From: Halioglobus sp.
Lineage (GTDB): Bacteria > Pseudomonadota > Gammaproteobacteria > Pseudomonadales > Halieaceae
DNA length: 33,617 nucleotides
NCBI GenBank assembly: GCA_002699145.1
Contig: PABK01000028.1
Location: forward strand, 1-33,617
Reading direction: 5' to 3'
The translations under genes were made by a program, and so were the position numbers. Each line of letters starts with the position of its first letter. Position 1 is the first letter of the stretch. Shown piece after piece: positions 30,801-33,617 of the stretch. The notes beneath the pieces were generated by a model. The model did not search any database, had not been told where the DNA came from, and was given only the letters and a program-made list of their open reading frames with translations.

Positions 30801-33558
30801 AGAAGACTGGATAGTCATTTTGGAGGAGGCTCAAGAGAGCTGGTGGAAAAAGATATTCATTAAAGGAAAGCTTAACAAGCTAGCCAGGTCAGCGGGCTAC
30901 CAAAAATTTAGTGAACTCGACATTCTTTATGCACTACGGGATGCCAAGTTGCTGGTAGCGGATGTTCAAGCATTGTCTCAGGAGTTTGAAACTCACGATA
31001 TATGGAAGGGATGGGATAGTCAGGCGCCCGAACTGATGGCAACGCAAGCACAAGGTCGAAAAATTCATTCTCTAGTCAAACAGGCCATCGGTTTGGCTGA
31101 TGAACCAATGGAACTCTTGGTCGCAATAAAAGCAAAGCTAGTGGATGGACGGGAGTTTCTTGAGGTCTCAAAGCTTCATGGTGACATGCAAAAGTTTGAA
31201 GCTGCGCTACAGAAGCTCTATTCGTCGACTAGTGAAGCCACGAATATGGGTATTAATCTCGACGAATCGGTTCCTCTTGAGGCCTATCAGTCCAAACTTA
31301 GAACGATTGTGAGTCACGAAAAGCAACTCAAACCCTGGGTAGAGTGGGTTGCCGCGAAAAAGCGTTGTGAGGAACTGCGATTACAGCCACTTTGCGAAGC
31401 TTTAGAGTCAGGAGTAATTCTGAGTGAAGACGCTCAAGATCAAGCAACCACTGCGTTCTGCGCTTGGCTGGCTCCTCGTCTGATTGATGATCGCGAGCCC
31501 CTAAGAAGTTTTAAGGTTAGCGAGCACAATGCGTTGCTGGAAGAGTTCCGCCAGCTAGATGAGCAAGTTGCTGACACGACCGCAGAGTATATTTCGACGA
31601 TCCTAGCCAATAAGACGCCGGACATCAAAAGCAAAGAGCACGCTAAGACATTTGGAACTCTGGCTAGGGAGTTACAAAAGAAAACCAGGCATAAGCCAGT
31701 GCGAGCGTTGTTTGAAGATATGGGTGCTCGTTTATTGGACCTTTGCCCCTGTATGATGATGTCTCCACTGTCGGTAGCCCAGTTCCTTCCATCAGATTTC
31801 AATGCGTTCGATCTAGTTATATTCGACGAAGCTTCTCAAATGACCACCTGGGATAGTGTTGGGTCTATAGCGCGTGGCAAGAACGTCATCGTAGTTGGTG
31901 ATCCGAAGCAAATGCCCCCCACAAATTTCTTTAGTACAAGCGCGGGCTATGACGATCTGGATGAAGAGGACTTAGAGTCAATTCTCGATCAAGCACTTGC
32001 AGCGGGTCTACCGCACCTTAGATTGATGGGACACTATCGTTCGAAACACGAAACGCTCATCGCATTTTCTAACTCGAAATATTATGAGAACTCGCTTGTT
32101 ACTTACCCGTCATCCGATACAAAGCAGTCGGCGGTCACTCTCCACCGGGTAGATGGTGTTTATGCCAAAGGTAAAGGTAGAAATAACCCCATAGAGGCTA
32201 AGGCGGTAGTTGAAGAAGTAGTTCGGCGACTTCGCCACCCTCGTCTCAGTGGACAGACATTAGGTATCGTCACCCTAAATAGTGATCAGCAGCGCACGAT
32301 CGAAGATCTGCTGGACAATGCGCGAAGATCATCTCCGGAGATCGAGCAGTACTTTCAGTCAGGCGAAGATTTCGACCCCGTGTTCGTTAAGAATCTCGAG
32401 TCAGTTCAGGGTGACGAACGTGATGTCATCATGTTCAGCATGGGCTACGGGCCTACGGAGCCTGGCGGCAAAACCATGTCTATGAACTTTGGCCCTCTAA
32501 ACAAATCAGGTGGAGAACGAAGGCTGAATGTTGCGATAACGCGGGCAACAACTGAAGTGGTTGTCTTTTCTAGCTTCGATTCAAGCATGATAGATCTCTC
32601 CCGAACATCCGCTACAGCGATCGAACACCTTAAACACTATTTGGAGTTCGCGGAGAAAGGGCCGATAGCTCTTGCTGAGCAAAGCACAGCGGCCCATGAT
32701 GTTGATCAGTTTGATAGCGATTTCGAACAAGCGGTGGCTTGGGCGCTTCGAGACTTGGGCTGGAAAGTTCAAACTCAAATTGGGGTCAGTAAATTCAGGG
32801 TGGATCTGGGCATAGTTCATCCCGATAGCCCTGGGCTTTATTTGGCCGGAGTTGAGTGTGATGGTGCTACGTATCATGGATCTCCTAGCGCCAGAGACAG
32901 AGATCGTACACGGCAGGCGGTGCTAGAGAATCTGGGTTGGCGGCTCGTGAGATTGTGGTCGACTGACTATTTTAGGGACCCAGAGTCCGCCATTCAGCAG
33001 ATCCACGATAGGCTGTCCGAAATACTGGCAGATGATAGATCCAGACGAGAAGAGGAAGCTTCTATTGATGTAGACATGCTAGTCGATGAACCCTCTATAT
33101 CAACGGATGGATTGGAGTTAGAGGCATATGCCGCCGCTGAAGATCGCATAGTAGATGTGGAACATGCGGAGGAAGATCAAAACACATTAGCGAACCTGTA
33201 CTTTGAGGAGAGTCACAAACCGCAGCTAATCGAGATGGCAAAGTCGATTCTTTCCGAGCGACCTTGTATCACCAAAAAGGCCCTCGCTTTGGAAATTGCT
33301 CAACGTCATGGCCTCCGCCGAACCTCTAAAAAACAGCTGGAGCATCTGGCGCCTCTGGTAGAAGCATGGGCAGGTATCCTCTCCCCAGGATTGGAAGAGT
33401 CCGTATATTGGGTCTCTCCAGATGATGTTGTTGAAGTGATTCCATGGCGCGGACTAAGCCCTTTTGGATATGAACGTGATTGGAGCGAAATAGCGAAGCC
33501 TGAGGCGATCGGATTAGCGCTGGAGGCTGTTGATTTGCACCGAAAATTGACCCACTAA
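27847..33558 (+). CDS. Giant DUF4011-type helicase-nuclease with transglutaminase-like domain; candidate anti-phage defence protein
   Basis: One intact frame of 1903 residues. In order: beta-rich N-terminus (1-130); transglutaminase/cysteine-protease-like segment with Cys227 (GACLDL) and His253 (DHAFVGVW); Pro-rich linker (about 355-366); DUF4011-type motif WQRKLLDLTKRNPLL (384-398); SF1 helicase with GPPGTGKS (695-702), DEAS (1327-1330), GDPKQ (1351-1355), HYRS (1396-1399), VQGDERD (1520-1526) and NVAITRA (1561-1567); a 550-residue helical insert between motifs Ia and II; Vsr/PD-(D/E)XK-like nuclease with Glu1627, Asp1653 and ECD (1670-1672); DUF3320-like C-terminus from about 1780. GC is far lower than in neighbours. 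From memory, a DUF4011-helicase-Vsr gene was reported as a single-gene phage defence (hhe). Homology at that level is inference. The last roughly 10 residues come from IS-like sequence. Confidence 0.85.
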   Translation: MSRLKLSYRNISTYSLPAQQNSYRLFENLRLGYDETTEDEDHPILRDLTVKLECEGGELLSETWEIGQISPSQYVKLQDRSLRFSHDFLINLSDEMPITFSFTVYAQQNHSAPLLSQSEEITVLPANFWGGETRQPELLASFVKPNGVYVESLVKQVTELLEANGLGRQADGYQSNTREKPYAMSAALWSVISSQRISYVSPPPSYAEQGQLVRLAPDISNSKMGACLDLSLLFASCFELMGLNTVVALTNDHAFVGVWLIDNMFPLLTNDDPMELRKRVDARDLILFESTMVTNSTVPTFLQACDYARALISEDNEGSFVYAIDIAQARARKIKPLATIEDRAEEITSDQKDSLELPPPPPLPPVSMDERKVDETPETRIDTWQRKLLDLTKRNPLLSFKDRSQGVRIFCPDIGQMEDQLADNALFTFESSEVSPVNDRERSAESFRLTTGDDIHVEYATRQLEKNILIANMPSKKVETTLINLFRKAKNDLEEGGANTLFLALGMLSWKETPHDAKSYKAPLILIPVQLERKSARAPIKLRQLQDDEPLFNLTLIEFLNTEHAIDLSYLRDELPEDESGVDVSLVWRNVREAIAEQPGFELVEECVLASFSFAKYLMWKDLRDRIQDLKENPFVAHLVDKPQEAYQQDASFILRDQLDQKIDPKDIYLPLNCDSSQMVAVEASSRQQDFVLEGPPGTGKSETIANMIANNLAKSRKVLFVAEKIAALHVVYRRLEKIHLDPFVLELHSNKANKKAVLDQLRRSADKRSEKSSDEWLVAANDLRTKRDRLNVFVTALHEDSEFGISPRAAIARVAGYQNSRKVELTWGMSLEDSPVRGVQGYEDFKYVAKAAGIAFGDVCNLDASSFKLVDAISWSYSWQNSFVAAANSFIASVEESAPVLRAFADHFSVDLQSPTFAQLKQLGALSELVAIALEQPIEFALGPDVTKKLDSLGKLAEGKSALDASLTKIAHGASAPLLAKTPVEDWIVILEEAQESWWKKIFIKGKLNKLARSAGYQKFSELDILYALRDAKLLVADVQALSQEFETHDIWKGWDSQAPELMATQAQGRKIHSLVKQAIGLADEPMELLVAIKAKLVDGREFLEVSKLHGDMQKFEAALQKLYSSTSEATNMGINLDESVPLEAYQSKLRTIVSHEKQLKPWVEWVAAKKRCEELRLQPLCEALESGVILSEDAQDQATTAFCAWLAPRLIDDREPLRSFKVSEHNALLEEFRQLDEQVADTTAEYISTILANKTPDIKSKEHAKTFGTLARELQKKTRHKPVRALFEDMGARLLDLCPCMMMSPLSVAQFLPSDFNAFDLVIFDEASQMTTWDSVGSIARGKNVIVVGDPKQMPPTNFFSTSAGYDDLDEEDLESILDQALAAGLPHLRLMGHYRSKHETLIAFSNSKYYENSLVTYPSSDTKQSAVTLHRVDGVYAKGKGRNNPIEAKAVVEEVVRRLRHPRLSGQTLGIVTLNSDQQRTIEDLLDNARRSSPEIEQYFQSGEDFDPVFVKNLESVQGDERDVIMFSMGYGPTEPGGKTMSMNFGPLNKSGGERRLNVAITRATTEVVVFSSFDSSMIDLSRTSATAIEHLKHYLEFAEKGPIALAEQSTAAHDVDQFDSDFEQAVAWALRDLGWKVQTQIGVSKFRVDLGIVHPDSPGLYLAGVECDGATYHGSPSARDRDRTRQAVLENLGWRLVRLWSTDYFRDPESAIQQIHDRLSEILADDRSRREEEASIDVDMLVDEPSISTDGLELEAYAAAEDRIVDVEHAEEDQNTLANLYFEESHKPQLIEMAKSILSERPCITKKALALEIAQRHGLRRTSKKQLEHLAPLVEAWAGILSPGLEESVYWVSPDDVVEVIPWRGLSPFGYERDWSEIAKPEAIGLALEAVDLHRKLTH

Positions 33559-33617
33559 CCCCCCAGATTTGCATCGAATTTTGACCCACGTATAACCCCT
33601 CCCTGCACAAATAATGA
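33528..33617. mobile_element. Probable terminus of an IS21-like insertion sequence (runs off the window)
   Basis: Starting with TG at 33528, two 24-bp direct repeats lie 34 bp apart: 33532-33555 and 33566-33589, identical at 21 of 24 positions. Both start GATTTGCA and end TTGACCCAC. Multiple short repeats of this kind just inside a 5'-TG end are characteristic of IS21-family termini. No transposase is inside the window. The stop codon of the upstream giant gene (33556-33558) lies within this segment. Confidence 0.55.

Overview
The window is the chromosomal replication-origin neighbourhood of a high-GC gammaproteobacterium. The order atpIBEFHAGDC, parAB, rsmG-mnmG, mnmE-yidC-yidD-rnpA-rpmH, oriC, dnaA-dnaN-recF-gyrB is the Pseudomonas-type origin layout. 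The protein sequences, the K+-type membrane pyrophosphatase and the SnoaL/LLM accessory genes would fit a marine relative of the Cellvibrionales/Halieaceae. That lower-rank placement is inference only.

Layout. 103-7656 (minus strand): the whole F1Fo ATP synthase operon, from a strong promoter at 7722-7751 to a terminator at 103-129. It is unusual in carrying about 500 bp of palindromic repeats between atpG and atpD, eight of them in a strict 30-bp tandem array. 8009-12371 (minus): mnmG-rsmG-parA-parB, read from a promoter at 12408-12435. 12636-16310 (plus): a membrane pyrophosphatase, a SnoaL-like protein and a luciferase-like flavin oxidoreductase, followed by the C-terminal scrap of an acyl-CoA synthetase. 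This block splits mnmG from mnmE and is the only one transcribed against the expected fork direction. 16443-16879: an AT-rich tract followed by four one-mismatch DnaA-box-like 9-mers. 16877-20757 (minus): the rpmH-rnpA-yidD-yidC-mnmE operon. 20758-21299: the main oriC, with two perfect DnaA boxes around an AT-rich tract. 21300-27520 (plus): dnaA-dnaN-recF-gyrB, with two perfect 16-bp parS sites inside recF.

27847-33558 (plus): immediately after gyrB the base composition drops sharply and one intact gene encodes a 1903-residue protein. In order it has a beta-rich N-terminus, a transglutaminase-like Cys/His domain, a DUF4011-type motif, a superfamily 1 helicase split by a roughly 550-residue helical insertion, a Vsr/PD-(D/E)XK-like nuclease and the start of a DUF3320-type C-terminus. 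This is the best candidate for a defence system in the window. Its 3' end runs into two 24-bp imperfect direct repeats that look like the terminus of an IS21-like element, so the protein is probably shortened.

How the parts fit: replication initiation (dnaA, oriC), the clamp and gap repair (dnaN, recF), supercoiling (gyrB) and origin segregation (parA, parB, parS) lie together. tRNA modification and 16S rRNA methylation (mnmG, mnmE, rsmG) and membrane insertion (yidC, yidD) are in the usual linked positions. The two ion-coupled phosphate enzymes, F1Fo ATP synthase and membrane pyrophosphatase, flank the par genes. No tRNA, rRNA or CRISPR array was seen.
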